In this document: positions 11,283 to 20,034 of the stretch, piece by piece
Numbering within the stretch: the stretch's first letter is position 1
Layout of the letters: each line of letters opens with the position of its first letter
NCBI RefSeq assembly: GCF_030536915.1
Contig: NZ_JAUNPC010000020.1
Span: 1 to 40,537, forward strand
Direction of reading: 5' to 3'
DNA length: 40,537 bases
Origin: Paracoccus sp. (in: a-proteobacteria)
GTDB taxonomy: Bacteria; Pseudomonadota; Alphaproteobacteria; Rhodobacterales; Rhodobacteraceae
Position numbers and translations under genes: made by a program
The notes under the pieces: generated by a model
Databases searched by the model: none
Told to the model about the DNA's origin: nothing
Seen by the model: only the letters and a program-made list of their open reading frames with translations

Positions 11283-12101
11283 TCACTCCTGCGGCAGGTG
11301 AATCCGGGCGACCTGTTCCACAATGGGGTCGATCGACAGCGGATGCGTCTCGCCCTCGTGATCCTCGGGGTGGCCGATGTCCTGCCAGACGCCGCCCTTG
11401 TGGATTTCAAGCGCGCTGAAGCCGGCCTTGTAGGCCATCTTGCGGCTGCCAGGCACCCAATAGCCCAGGTAGACATAGGGCAACCCGGCCTCGCGCGCCA
11501 TCGCGACATGATCGAGGATCATGAACGAACCGAGGCTGTCGGCCACGCGCAGCGGGTCGTAGAAGCTGTAGACGAGGCTGAGGCCGTCATCGAGGATGTC
11601 GGTCAGGCAGACCGCCGACAAGGGGGACTCGGCCGAGCTGCTTCCGGTGGCGCGATATTCGAAGACCCGCGTGCGGACCGGCGTTTCCTCGATCATCGCG
11701 GCGAATTCGAAGATGTCCATGTCGGCCATGCCGCCATCGGCATGGCGGTGGTCCAGATAGCGGCGGAACAACTCGAACTGTTCCTCGGTCGCCCAGGCGC
11801 TCGTGCCAAGGCGCGCAAGACCCTTGTTGCGCTTCAGCACCCGGCCTTGGCTGCGGCTGGGCTGGAAGTCGCGGACCCGGATGCGCGCGGACATGCAGGC
11901 CACGCAGCTTTCGCAACTGGGGCGGTAGACGACGTTCTGCGACCGCCGGAAGCCCTGGCGCGACAGCGCGTTGTTCAGCTCGCGCGCACGGTCGCCGGTC
12001 AGCGCGGTGAACAGCTTCCGCTCGGCCCGGCCATGCAGGTAGGGGCAGGGCTGCGGGGCCGTGACATAGAACTGCGGGGCGCTGGACGGAGTGTGCCGCA
12101 T
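11283..12101 (-). CDS. bpt: Bpt aspartate/glutamate leucyltransferase (N-degron pathway)
   Basis: A 272-residue aminoacyl-tRNA:protein transferase of the ATE/Bpt family. It moves leucine from Leu-tRNA to proteins starting with Asp or Glu and so marks them for ClpS-ClpAP degradation. The N-terminal Cys motif of the family is present ([15 protein letters not shown]), as are [10 protein letters not shown], the [11 protein letters not shown] segment and the C-terminal domain with [16 protein letters not shown]. An ATG at 12101 and a GTG one codon upstream are both possible; the ATG is chosen. The family also contains true arginyltransferases; the bacterial length and Cys pattern favour Bpt. The other N-degron transferase, aat, is 10.5 kb away. 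Confidence 0.9.
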   Translation of the reverse strand: MRHTPSSAPQFYVTAPQPCPYLHGRAERKLFTALTGDRARELNNALSRQGFRRSQNVVYRPSCESCVACMSARIRVRDFQPSRSQGRVLKRNKGLARLGTSAWATEEQFELFRRYLDHRHADGGMADMDIFEFAAMIEETPVRTRVFEYRATGSSSAESPLSAVCLTDILDDGLSLVYSFYDPLRVADSLGSFMILDHVAMAREAGLPYVYLGYWVPGSRKMAYKAGFSALEIHKGGVWQDIGHPEDHEGETHPLSIDPIVEQVARIHLPQE

Positions 12102-12378
12102 CACCCGCCCCGCCGCTTCGTGGCCGGGTCATGGGCAAAGCCGGGATGGCGGACGGGGAAAGGAAGCATGCGCGGCAGCCGGATCTTCGCGAAGGGCCTG
12201 AGATGGACGGACGGTAGCAACAGAAACCGGGCGCGCCAAGCGCAACCCGTCACGATCATACGCCACGACATATGGGTTTGCGCGTGGATTTCCAGTCGCC
12301 TGCGCAGGATGCGGGCAAGCGTGGGTACGCGGCCGCCGGATCGCCGGTCCTGCACGGCCGCCCATGCCGCTTGCCGCA
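12102..12378. other. Gap between bpt and glnE; no convincing gene
   Basis: About 280 bases. The minus strand has a 92-codon frame (12379-12101) whose TGA overlaps the bpt ATG, which would look coupled. Its sequence is Arg-rich, lacks a ribosome binding site and resembles nothing recognised, so it is not called a gene. The last part holds the glnE promoter. Confidence 0.5.
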
Positions 12379-12406
12379 TTGACGATGGGCCGGGCCGCTC
12401 TAGGGT
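12379..12406 (+). promoter_or_regulatory. Putative glnE promoter giving a leaderless transcript
   Basis: TTGACG (12379-12384), a 16-base spacer and TAGGGT (12401-12406). Transcription would start at or within a base or two of the glnE ATG at 12413, and no Shine-Dalgarno sequence precedes that ATG, so glnE is probably translated from a leaderless mRNA. Confidence 0.5.
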
Positions 12407-12412
12407 CGGGGC

Positions 12413-15274
12413 ATGAGTTTCGCCCGGCGCATCACCCGCCTTCCACTTCCGACCGACGACGCGCGCGGCAAGGCCGCAGCCGCGCATCTGTCCATGGACG
12501 ACCCCAGGCTGACCGGCCTGCTCTGCGGCGCGGGTGGGTCCAGCCCCTTTCTGGCGGGGCTGATCGAGCGTGATGCCCCCTGGCTTTCCGATGCCCTGGC
12601 CCGTGACCCGGCCCCTGCCGCGCTGGTGGTGGCCGAGACCGCGGGCTTCGATGCGCTGTACCCGGCCCAGCTTGGCCCGGCGCTGCGTCAGGCCAAGCGG
12701 CGGGTCGCGCTTTACGCGGCGCTGGCCGATCTGGGCGGGGTGTGGACGCTGGACGAGGTGACCGGCGTTTTGACCGACCTTGCCGACGCCGCGACCGATC
12801 TTGCCCTGCGCGCCCATGTCGCCGACGAGATCCGGCGCGGCAAGCTGCCCGCCCCATTGGCCGATGCAGCACCCGAGGCAGGGGGGATCTTCGCGCTGGC
12901 GATGGGCAAGATGGGCGCGCGCGAACTCAACTATTCCTCGGACATCGACCTGATCGTCCTTTACGACGATGCCGCCTATGCGCCCGAGGACCAGCACGAG
13001 GTCCGCGCCGCCCTGATCCGCGCTACCCGCAAGGCGGCGGCCACGCTGTCGGACCTGACCGCGCATGGCTATGTCTTCCGCACCGACCTGCGGCTGCGGC
13101 CCGACGCCTCGGTGACGCCGGTCTGCATCTCGGCCACTGCGGCGCTGACCTATTACGAGGCCGAGGGCCGCAGTTGGGAACGCGCGGCCTTCATCAAGGC
13201 CCGGCCCTGCGCGGGCGATCTGGCGGCAGGGCAGCGGTTCCTGGATGCGCTGCGTCCCTTTGTCTGGCGGCGGCACCTCGATTTCGCGACCGTCGAGGAC
13301 ACGCACGAGATGCGACGCCGCATCCGCGACCACAAGGGCCTGCACGGGGGCATCCGGGCACCGGGCCACGACCTCAAGCTCGGCCGCGGCGGCATCCGCG
13401 AGATCGAGTTCTTCGCGCAAACCCGCCAGTTGATCGCGGGCGGGCGCGACCCCGACCTGCGCCAGCGCCGCACAGTCGATGCCCTGGCGGCGCTGGCCGA
13501 AAAGGAATGGATTCCGCCCGAGGTCGCCGCCGAGCTTGCCGCGCATTACCGCAAGCACCGCGAGATCGAGCATCGCATCCAGATGGTCAACGACGCCCAG
13601 ACCCACGCGGTGCCCGCGATGCCCGAGGGGATCGCGCCGGTCGCGCATCTGTGCGGCGTATCCGACATTGATGCCTGGTGCGCCCGGCTGGAACAGCGCC
13701 TGCTGCGCGTCGAGGAGCTTGCGGGCGACTTCTTCCAGCCGGGCGGGACCGGCGACGCCCGGCCCGACCTCGGCCACGATCAGGCGGCACTGGTCGAGGG
13801 CTGGCAAAGCTATCCCGCCCTGCGATCCGCCCGCGCCCGGCAGGTCTTCGCCCGGATCGAGCCGCGCGTGCTGACCAGCCTGTTCCGCGCCGGGCGGCCC
13901 GACGAGGCGCTGGGCCGCTTTGACAGCTTCCTGCGCGGGCTTCCCGCCGGGGTGCAGCTTTTCTCGATGTTCGAATCGAACCCCTCGCTGATCGACCTGC
14001 TGGGTGACATCTGCGCGACCTCTCCGGGGCTTGCGGCCTATCTTGCCCGCCACCCCGAGGTGCTGGACGCGGTGATCGCGGGCAGCTTCTTCGCGCCCTG
14101 GCCCGGCGTCGGATCGCTGCGGTCCATGCTGTCCGAGACGCTCGACCGCACGTTGGCAGCGCCCGAGGGCGGATACGAGCGCGCCTTGGATGCGGCGCGG
14201 CGCTGGGCGCATGAATGGCAGTTCCGCGTCGGCGTCCATCACCTGCGCGGGCTGATCGAGGCCGAGGAGGCGGGCCAGCATTACGCCGACATCGCCGATG
14301 CCGCGCTGGCGGCACTGGCGCCGCTGGTCACGGCCGAGTTCGCCCGCCGGCACGGCCTGCCCCCGGGGCATGGGGCGGCGGTTCTGGGAATGGGCTCGCT
14401 GGGGGCACGGCAGTTGAACGCAGCCTCCGACCTCGACCTGATCGTGATCTACGACGCGGCGGGGGCCGAAGGGTCCGAAGGGCCGAAGCCTCTGGCGACC
14501 CGGGCCTATTATGCCCGGCTGACCCAGGCGCTTCTGACCGCAGTGACCGCGCCCACCGCAGCCGGCCGGCTTTACGAGGTGGACATGCGCCTGCGTCCCT
14601 CGGGCCGGCAGGGGCCAGTCGCAACGGGGCTTGATTCGTTCCGCGGCTACCAGATGCACGAGGCATGGACATGGGAGCATCTGGCCCTGACGCGGGCGCG
14701 GGTGGTCGCCGTGACCTCCGGCGCCCTTGCGGGGAAGGGGGCAAACGAGCCGGCCGCCCCGGACACCCGCCCGCTTGCGGTCCGGCTGGAGGCCCTGCGG
14801 CTTGAGATACTTGCGGCGCGGGGGACCGATCCGCGGGTGCTGCCGGACCTTCTGGCCATGCGGCAGCGCATCTTCGCCGCCAAGGCCCCGGATGGCCGGT
14901 GGGAGGCCAAGATCGGCCGCGGCCGGCTGCAGGACATCGAGCTTTTCGCGCAGTCCCTTGCCCTGCGCGCCGCCTCGGCCTCCCGCGGCGCGGCCATGCA
15001 GTTGCGGGCGGGCCGCAAGGCGGGACTGATCGGCGCCGAGGATGCGGACGCGCTGGCGCAGGCGCACCGCTTCCTGTGGCGGCTGCATTGCGCAGGCCGC
15101 CTGCTGACCGAGCGGCCGCTGGACATGGAGGCCCTTGGCCAAGGCGGACAGGATTTCCTGCTGCGCGAAACAGGTTGCCGCACACTTGACGAGCTTTCCA
15201 CGCGGCTGGACACCCATGTGGATGCAGCGGGACGGATCATCGACGTCCTGTCCGGCGCCGAGGGCAAGGGCTGA
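12413..15274 (+). CDS. glnE: Bifunctional glutamine synthetase adenylyltransferase/adenylyl-removing enzyme
   Basis: A 953-residue enzyme that adenylylates glutamine synthetase when nitrogen is plentiful and removes AMP when it is scarce, directed by PII. Two nucleotidyltransferase domains are visible, each with the family signature and metal-binding Asp pair. The first is GKMGARELNYSSDIDLIVLY (D177, D179; deadenylylase half). The second is GSLGARQLNAASDLDLIVIY (D673, D675; adenylylase half). The GlnD-like helical regions lie between and after. Length agrees with the family (about 950). The ATG at 12413 follows a promoter so closely that a leaderless message is likely. It is transcribed alone and is convergent with the glycosyltransferase gene. 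Confidence 0.95.
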   Translation: MSFARRITRLPLPTDDARGKAAAAHLSMDDPRLTGLLCGAGGSSPFLAGLIERDAPWLSDALARDPAPAALVVAETAGFDALYPAQLGPALRQAKRRVALYAALADLGGVWTLDEVTGVLTDLADAATDLALRAHVADEIRRGKLPAPLADAAPEAGGIFALAMGKMGARELNYSSDIDLIVLYDDAAYAPEDQHEVRAALIRATRKAAATLSDLTAHGYVFRTDLRLRPDASVTPVCISATAALTYYEAEGRSWERAAFIKARPCAGDLAAGQRFLDALRPFVWRRHLDFATVEDTHEMRRRIRDHKGLHGGIRAPGHDLKLGRGGIREIEFFAQTRQLIAGGRDPDLRQRRTVDALAALAEKEWIPPEVAAELAAHYRKHREIEHRIQMVNDAQTHAVPAMPEGIAPVAHLCGVSDIDAWCARLEQRLLRVEELAGDFFQPGGTGDARPDLGHDQAALVEGWQSYPALRSARARQVFARIEPRVLTSLFRAGRPDEALGRFDSFLRGLPAGVQLFSMFESNPSLIDLLGDICATSPGLAAYLARHPEVLDAVIAGSFFAPWPGVGSLRSMLSETLDRTLAAPEGGYERALDAARRWAHEWQFRVGVHHLRGLIEAEEAGQHYADIADAALAALAPLVTAEFARRHGLPPGHGAAVLGMGSLGARQLNAASDLDLIVIYDAAGAEGSEGPKPLATRAYYARLTQALLTAVTAPTAAGRLYEVDMRLRPSGRQGPVATGLDSFRGYQMHEAWTWEHLALTRARVVAVTSGALAGKGANEPAAPDTRPLAVRLEALRLEILAARGTDPRVLPDLLAMRQRIFAAKAPDGRWEAKIGRGRLQDIELFAQSLALRAASASRGAAMQLRAGRKAGLIGAEDADALAQAHRFLWRLHCAGRLLTERPLDMEALGQGGQDFLLRETGCRTLDELSTRLDTHVDAAGRIIDVLSGAEGKG

Positions 15275-15315
15275 CGGCCGGAAACAGGTCCCTGGCCGAT
15301 CCTGCCCGCGTCCCC

Positions 15316-17382
15316 TCACCCGATCACGCCGGTGATGCGGACCGAGGCCGCGGCGGGAGAGACCGGGCCGGGCTGGTCCGTGACCGCGCCGAGGATCGGG
15401 ACCAGCGCCGCCTCGACACCCTTGTCCAGCCTGTCCTCCGCGTCATCCGCCGCATGGTCGAAGACCCCGTGCGTGGTCTTGTCCCAGTAGAACGGCTTGA
15501 CCACGATCTCGTAGGCGGCCTTCCATGCCGCAAGGCAGGCCAGCGGGAAATAGAAATACAGTGTCGGGGCCCAGAACATCAGCCCCGGATGGGTCCGGCG
15601 CACGGCCCAAATCGCCACGACCACGTTCAGCGACTCGGACAGAAGAAAACTCGCGATCACGACAGTGCTCAACCAACCCTCGACCAAGGGTCCAAGCGGG
15701 TGGCCGAAGCCCAGCGTCAGCAGCCAGAAGCTCCACAGCACGGGCGCCAGAAGGAACTGCTGGACGGTGGCGAACATCTGCAGGTGAAAGCCGAGAGCGG
15801 GCCAGAACCCGATCTCGCGCACCAGCCGCCCCGGGGATCGCATATGCACGCCCCAGGTCATCGCAAAGCCCTTGAGCCAGCGCGAGCGCTGCTTGACCCA
15901 GGGGACAGGCCGGCAGTTCGCCTCTTCATGGGTGGTGGTGGCGACCATCTCTGTCCGGTAGCCGAGCCGCGCCAAGCGGACCCCCAGATCGGCGTCCTCG
16001 GTGACGTTCCAGCCGTCCCAGCCGCCCGCATGATCCAGTGCCGCGCGGCGGATGAAGAAGGTCGTCCCGCCCAGCGGCACCACCAGCCCCATCCGCGCGA
16101 TCCCCGGCAGCACGCCCCGGAACCAGGCCGAATATTCCAGCGTGAAGCAGCGGGCGAGCCAGTTCGTGCGCGGGTTGTAGAAATCCAGCGCGCCCTGCAG
16201 GCAGGCGACGGCGGGCGGGGCGGAATGCAGGTGGCGGGCGACCTTCTGCAACTGGTCCGGCTCGGGCCGGTCCTCGGCGTCCCAGACGCCGATGATCTCG
16301 CCGCGGCAGAAGTTCAGCGCATAGTTCAGCGCCCGCGGCTTGGTGCGGATCGGCCCGTCGGGAACGGTAACTACACGCATCCAGAAGGGCAGCTTCACGC
16401 CCGACAGGGCGTTGCGCGTCACGGCGTCGGTTTCCTCGACCACCAGCAGGATATCGGTCAGCTCGCGCGGATAGGTCAGCCGGGCCAGGCGGCCGACAAG
16501 GCGGTCGGCGATGTTCTCCTCGCGGAACATCGGCACCATGACCGAGACCACCGGCCAGTTCCCCTCGATCCCCGCGTCATCCGCAGGACCCGCCTCGCGC
16601 AGTCCGCGCAGGGTCGAACGGAAGGCCAGTGCCTTCAGCGCCGTTGTCGCCACAAGCGTGATGATGGCGATCAGACTGACCAGCGCCAGCACCATCACCG
16701 GCGCAAGCCACAGCCCCAGCGTCAGCGCGGCCATCAGGCCCAGCAGGATGCGCCCCAGCCGGGCCTCGTTCCGGGTGCGGCAGCTCAGGTCCGGCGGCAC
16801 GCAGGTCTCGGCCTGCCGGATCAGCGCGGTGCGGCGGGCGGCCAGCAGCGCCTCGGTGCAGTCCTGTCCGGTTCCCAGCAGCATCCGCACCGGGCCGAGC
16901 CGCGCTTCCAGCCGCCCGCGTATGCTTTCGAACCGCTCGGGCCATGCGGCGGCGACAAAGGTGACGCCGCCGGTGCGCCGCCATGGCACCACGCCCTGCG
17001 CCAGGCACCAGTCGGCGCCCGCCCGGTCGATCAGGCGCGCGTCGGGCGGCAGGGCGGCAAGGTCGATGGCCGAGGTCCGCCACTGCTTCGACAAGGCCAG
17101 CGTCAGCGCCTGCGGCGTGACCCAGCCGCGGGCCAGAAGAATCTCGCCGAGCCGCACGGCGTCCGGGCGCTGCAGCATCACGGCCTGCAGCAGGTTGCCC
17201 AGATCGACGGCGCCATCGTCCAGCAGGATCTGCCCCAGCGTCCGGTCCCCAGGCCTGCCGGTTCCCGCGCCGGGCCGGTCGTCGGGGCGGGCGGCGCGTG
17301 GCCAGAGCGGCCCCCGTGCGTGATCCACCGGGTCGGCGGGGCCGGGCTGCTGGCGGCGAATCGGCGTGACGGACACAGGCAC
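15316..17382 (-). CDS. Membrane glycosyltransferase family 2 with N-terminal MshEN domain
   Basis: A 688-residue inner-membrane processive-type glycosyltransferase. Residues 48-71 and 77-100 are two 24-residue MshEN motifs (TLGQILLDDGAV... and RLGEILLARGWV...), a module known to bind cyclic di-GMP; the rest of that domain runs to about 190. Two hydrophobic spans (about 213-252) lead into the GT2 domain: substrate-binding DAED at 368-371, acceptor TEDAD at 461-465 and QRSRW at 498-502. Further spans follow at about 525-640. The catalytic set is that of bacterial cellulose-synthase-like enzymes, so it probably makes or exports a polysaccharide under c-di-GMP control; the sugar is unknown. GTG at 17382 is the longest start; GTG at 17376 has GAGG at better spacing. 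It stands alone, convergent with glnE. Confidence 0.85.
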   Translation of the reverse strand: MPVSVTPIRRQQPGPADPVDHARGPLWPRAARPDDRPGAGTGRPGDRTLGQILLDDGAVDLGNLLQAVMLQRPDAVRLGEILLARGWVTPQALTLALSKQWRTSAIDLAALPPDARLIDRAGADWCLAQGVVPWRRTGGVTFVAAAWPERFESIRGRLEARLGPVRMLLGTGQDCTEALLAARRTALIRQAETCVPPDLSCRTRNEARLGRILLGLMAALTLGLWLAPVMVLALVSLIAIITLVATTALKALAFRSTLRGLREAGPADDAGIEGNWPVVSVMVPMFREENIADRLVGRLARLTYPRELTDILLVVEETDAVTRNALSGVKLPFWMRVVTVPDGPIRTKPRALNYALNFCRGEIIGVWDAEDRPEPDQLQKVARHLHSAPPAVACLQGALDFYNPRTNWLARCFTLEYSAWFRGVLPGIARMGLVVPLGGTTFFIRRAALDHAGGWDGWNVTEDADLGVRLARLGYRTEMVATTTHEEANCRPVPWVKQRSRWLKGFAMTWGVHMRSPGRLVREIGFWPALGFHLQMFATVQQFLLAPVLWSFWLLTLGFGHPLGPLVEGWLSTVVIASFLLSESLNVVVAIWAVRRTHPGLMFWAPTLYFYFPLACLAAWKAAYEIVVKPFYWDKTTHGVFDHAADDAEDRLDKGVEAALVPILGAVTDQPGPVSPAAASVRITGVIG

Positions 17383-17443
17383 CTCGGGGCGGCAGGATCG
17401 CCCCCTGATCGTCCGGAATGCTTAAGTTGCCGTTAACAAGGCC

Positions 17444-18595
17444 TCAGCCCTGCCGGCGCCCGCGCATGGCTTGGGCGAAACGCTCGAACAGATGGGCGCT
17501 GTCCTGCGGGCCGGGGCTGGCCTCGGGATGATACTGGACCGAGAAGACCGGGCGGCCGTCCAGCTTCAGCCCGCAGTTGGACCCGTCGAACAGGCTGACA
17601 TGCGTCTCGACCACGCCTTCGGGCAGGGACTGGGCGTCCACCGCGAAGCCGTGGTTCATCGAGGTGATCTCGACCTTGCCGCTTTCCTTGTCGCGCACCG
17701 GATGGTTGGCGCCGTGGTGGCCGTGGCTCATCTTGACGGTCTTCGCCCCTAAGGCCAGCGCCAGCATCTGGTGGCCGAGGCAGATGCCGAAGATCGGCAG
17801 GTCGCGTTCCAGCAGCGTCCGGATCATCGGCACCGCATATTCCCCGGTCGCCGCCGGATCGCCCGGACCGTTCGACAGGAACACGCCTTCGGGGTCATGG
17901 GCCAGCACCTCCTCGGCGGTGGCGGTCGCGGGCAGGACGGTCACGTCCGCCCCGGATTCGGCCAGCGAGCGCAGGATGTTCCGCTTGGCGCCATAATCCA
18001 GCGCCACGACGCGCAGCGGCTTTTCGGGGCGCTCGGTCCCGAAACTGCCGGGCCAGCGCCACATCCCCTCGTCCCAGCGATAGCTCTGGGTGGTGCTGAC
18101 CTCGCGCGCGAGGTCCATGCCGACCAGCCCCGGCCATTTGCGGGCGCGGGCGACCATGGCCTCGATGTCGAAGCGCCCCTCGAGGTCATGGGCCAGAACC
18201 ACATGCGGCGCGCCCTGCTGGCGGATCGCGCGGGTCAGGCGGCGGGTGTCCACGCCGCCGATGCCGATGCGGCCGCGCCGTTCCATCCATTCCGACAGAT
18301 CCGAGGCCGCGCGCCAGTTCGAGGGCTCGGTCGGGTCCCACTTGACCACGATGCCGGCGGCGACCGGGTCGGCGGATTCGTCGTCTTCCGGCGTGACGCC
18401 GGTGTTGCCGATATGGGGGAAGGTGAAGGTCACGACCTGGGCTGCATAGCTGGGGTCGGTCATGATCTCCTGATAGCCGGTCATGGCGGTGTTGAAGACA
18501 AGCTCGGCCACCACCTCGCCCGCCGCACCGAAGCCTCGGCCATAGAAGATCGTCCCGTCTGCCAAGGCCAGGCACGCGGTCGGTTTCTGTTCCAT
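17444..18595 (-). CDS. carA: Carbamoyl-phosphate synthase small (glutaminase) subunit
   Basis: A 383-residue glutamine amidotransferase subunit that supplies ammonia to CarB for carbamoyl phosphate, the precursor of pyrimidines and arginine. The N-terminal CPSase small-chain domain (ALADGTIFYGRGFG, FNTAMTGYQEI) is followed by a class I amidotransferase domain with the nucleophile C272 in GICLGHQ and the His-Glu pair in VQYHPEASPGP. Length is as expected. The ATG at 18595 gives the usual MEQKPTACLALADG start; a frame running further upstream would cross the promoter. carB is not in the window. It is divergent from the yqeY-like gene over a 115-base region with a back-to-back promoter pair. Confidence 0.96.
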   Translation of the reverse strand: MEQKPTACLALADGTIFYGRGFGAAGEVVAELVFNTAMTGYQEIMTDPSYAAQVVTFTFPHIGNTGVTPEDDESADPVAAGIVVKWDPTEPSNWRAASDLSEWMERRGRIGIGGVDTRRLTRAIRQQGAPHVVLAHDLEGRFDIEAMVARARKWPGLVGMDLAREVSTTQSYRWDEGMWRWPGSFGTERPEKPLRVVALDYGAKRNILRSLAESGADVTVLPATATAEEVLAHDPEGVFLSNGPGDPAATGEYAVPMIRTLLERDLPIFGICLGHQMLALALGAKTVKMSHGHHGANHPVRDKESGKVEITSMNHGFAVDAQSLPEGVVETHVSLFDGSNCGLKLDGRPVFSVQYHPEASPGPQDSAHLFERFAQAMRGRRQG

Positions 18596-18620
18596 CTCGA
18601 ACCCCCGGAAAATCGGGCGA

Positions 18621-18661
18621 GAGCTAGGGGATGCCGCGGCTGGGGTCAAGGCTGCTTGACC
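18621..18661. promoter_or_regulatory. Divergent carA/yqeY promoters on a shared palindrome
   Basis: GGTCAAG-GCTG-CTTGACC (18644-18661) is a perfect 7-bp inverted repeat that holds a TTGACC -35 box in each direction. Leftward, a 17-base spacer leads to TAGCTC (18626-18621) for carA. Rightward, a 17-base spacer leads to a weak CAAGCG for the yqeY-like gene. A factor bound here would affect both genes. Confidence 0.5.
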
Positions 18662-18710
18662 GGCGGGCGGCCTGGGGGCAAGCGTGGCGGGGATCAAGGA
18701 AAGGCACGAC

Positions 18711-19172
18711 ATGGACCTGCGTGAGCGTATCCAGGCGGCGACGAAAGAGGCGATGAAGGCGCGCGACCAGTTGCGGCTGTCCACGCTGCGGCTGGTCGGG
18801 GCGGCGATCAAGGACCGCGAGATCGCGCAGCGGGGCGAGGACGGCAAGGGCGCGCTGACCGGGGATGACGTGGTCGCGCTGCTGTCGCGGATGGTCAAGC
18901 AGCGGCAGGAATCGGCGCGGGCCTACGAGGAGGGCGGGCGGCTGGAACTGGCCGAGCGCGAGCAGGCCGAGATCGGCATCATCCAGGAATTCCTGCCGCG
19001 CCAGTTGTCGGCCGATGAGGTCGAGGCGGCAATCGCCTCGGTCATCGCGGACCTGGGCGCGACCGGCGTGCGGGACATGGGCCGCGTCATGGGTGCCCTG
19101 CGGGAACGCCATGCGGGGCAGATGGACTTCGGCGCGGCAGGTGCGCTGGTCAAGGCGCGGCTGATGGGCTGA
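18711..19172 (+). CDS. GatB/YqeY domain-containing protein
   Basis: A 153-residue protein of the YqeY family, related to the C-terminal tRNA-binding region of GatB, a subunit of the Asp/Glu-tRNA amidotransferase. Bacterial members are free-standing and their precise role is not settled; a tRNA-related one is assumed. The family wording is clear: MDLRERIQAATKEAMKARD, LRLVGAAIKDREIA, the charged helix YEEGGRLELAEREQAEI, then EFLPRQLSADEV and the small C-terminal helical domain. The ATG at 18711 is chosen for its AAGGAAAGG ribosome binding site and the family N-terminus. The genome probably still makes true GatCAB, which cannot be checked here. Confidence 0.9.
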   Translation: MDLRERIQAATKEAMKARDQLRLSTLRLVGAAIKDREIAQRGEDGKGALTGDDVVALLSRMVKQRQESARAYEEGGRLELAEREQAEIGIIQEFLPRQLSADEVEAAIASVIADLGATGVRDMGRVMGALRERHAGQMDFGAAGALVKARLMG

Positions 19173-19194
19173 GAAGGACCGGGGGCCAGCCCCC

Positions 19195-19212
19195 ATCGTC
19201 GTATACGACGAT
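19195..19212. repeat. Perfect 18-bp palindrome after the yqeY-like gene
   Basis: ATCGTCGTATACGACGAT is identical to its own reverse complement. It follows a GGGGG-CCAG-CCCCC hairpin and precedes the ATATTTGG repeat, all within 70 bases after the stop codon at 19172. It may be part of a terminator or a protein binding site. Confidence 0.6.
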
Positions 19213-19218
19213 CCACAG

Positions 19219-19238
19219 GATATTTGGACGAAGAAGAA
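19219..19238 (-). repeat. Copy 2 of the 3'-end repeat (ATATTTGG element)
   Basis: GATATTTGGACGAAGAAGAA differs from copy 1 at one base. It lies 34 bases downstream of the cmk stop codon, in the same orientation relative to a minus-strand gene as the other copies. Confidence 0.6.
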
Positions 19239-19271
19239 CGAACAGGGCTTGGGGGAGAAGGACGCGCGGCC

Positions 19272-19862
19272 TTAGCGGGCAGCCAGCCGTTCCTCGACCA
19301 GCGCGACAGCCCGCGCGACTGCCTCGTCGATGCTCAATTCGGTCGTGTCCAGCATCACCGCGTCGGGCGCGGCGCGCAGGGGGGCGGTGTCCCTCGCCGC
19401 GTCGCGGGCGTCGCGTTCGCGCAGTTGCACCAGCATCTCCGCCGGATCGGCGCCGAGTTCCGCCGCGCGGCGGGCGGCGCGGGTCTCGTCCGCGGCCACG
19501 ACATACAGCTTCACCTGCGCGCCGGGGCAGATCACCGTCCCGATGTCACGCCCGTCCAGCACTGCCCCGGGTTCCTGCGCGGCAAAGCGGCGCTGGAAAT
19601 CGACAAGGGCGGCGCGGACCTCGGGGATCGCGGCGACGCGCGAGGCGGCCTGTCCCGCCTCGGCGCTGCGCAACCCGGGGCGCAGCAGGTCCTCGGGGGT
19701 CAGGCCCTTGGCGGCGTGGACGGGCTCACCCCCCAGCGCGCCCACGGCGCGATAAAGCAGGCCGGTGTCCAGATGCAGGAAGCCGAAGCGTTCCGCCAGC
19801 GCCCGCGCGATGGTGCCCTTGCCGGAAGCGGCGGGTCCGTCGATGGCGATGGTGAATGGCAT
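19272..19862 (-). CDS. cmk: Cytidylate kinase
   Basis: A 196-residue (d)CMP kinase that phosphorylates CMP and dCMP with ATP in pyrimidine nucleotide metabolism. The P-loop is [11 protein letters not shown] (residues 7-17), followed by the [11 protein letters not shown] substrate segment, [14 protein letters not shown] and the [10 protein letters not shown] lid region, all typical of bacterial Cmk. It is slightly shorter than the E. coli enzyme (about 227), as often in alphaproteobacteria. The ATG at 19862 gives MPFTIAIDG. In many bacteria cmk sits beside rpsA and aroA; neither is here. It ends convergently with the yqeY-like gene. Confidence 0.95.
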   Translation of the reverse strand: MPFTIAIDGPAASGKGTIARALAERFGFLHLDTGLLYRAVGALGGEPVHAAKGLTPEDLLRPGLRSAEAGQAASRVAAIPEVRAALVDFQRRFAAQEPGAVLDGRDIGTVICPGAQVKLYVVAADETRAARRAAELGADPAEMLVQLRERDARDAARDTAPLRAAPDAVMLDTTELSIDEAVARAVALVEERLAAR

Positions 19863-20034
19863 GGCGTCTCTCCTTCGGTGTCCGGGGCCTCTTGCCACAG
19901 GCGGGTGCGTCAGGAAAGCGGGGGCCGGCAGTTCGGGCGGTGCCTTTCCGTCGCTGGAATCGGCGCGTTCCCTTGGGACAGGCCCGCAAGGAAAAGGCTT
20001 TCGGGGGGCAGGGCAGGGGATGCGGCGGGCGCGA

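Noticed and set aside
12101-15319. Long minus-strand open frame opposite glnE, including a 92-codon tail that overlaps the bpt start
   Set aside because: The bulk is antisense to glnE. The tail has no ribosome binding site and no recognisable sequence, so the TGATG overlap with bpt is probably chance.
15454-17436. 660-codon plus-strand frame opposite the MshEN glycosyltransferase
   Set aside because: The opposite strand has full catalytic motifs and membrane spans; this frame is Gln/His/Arg-rich shadow sequence.
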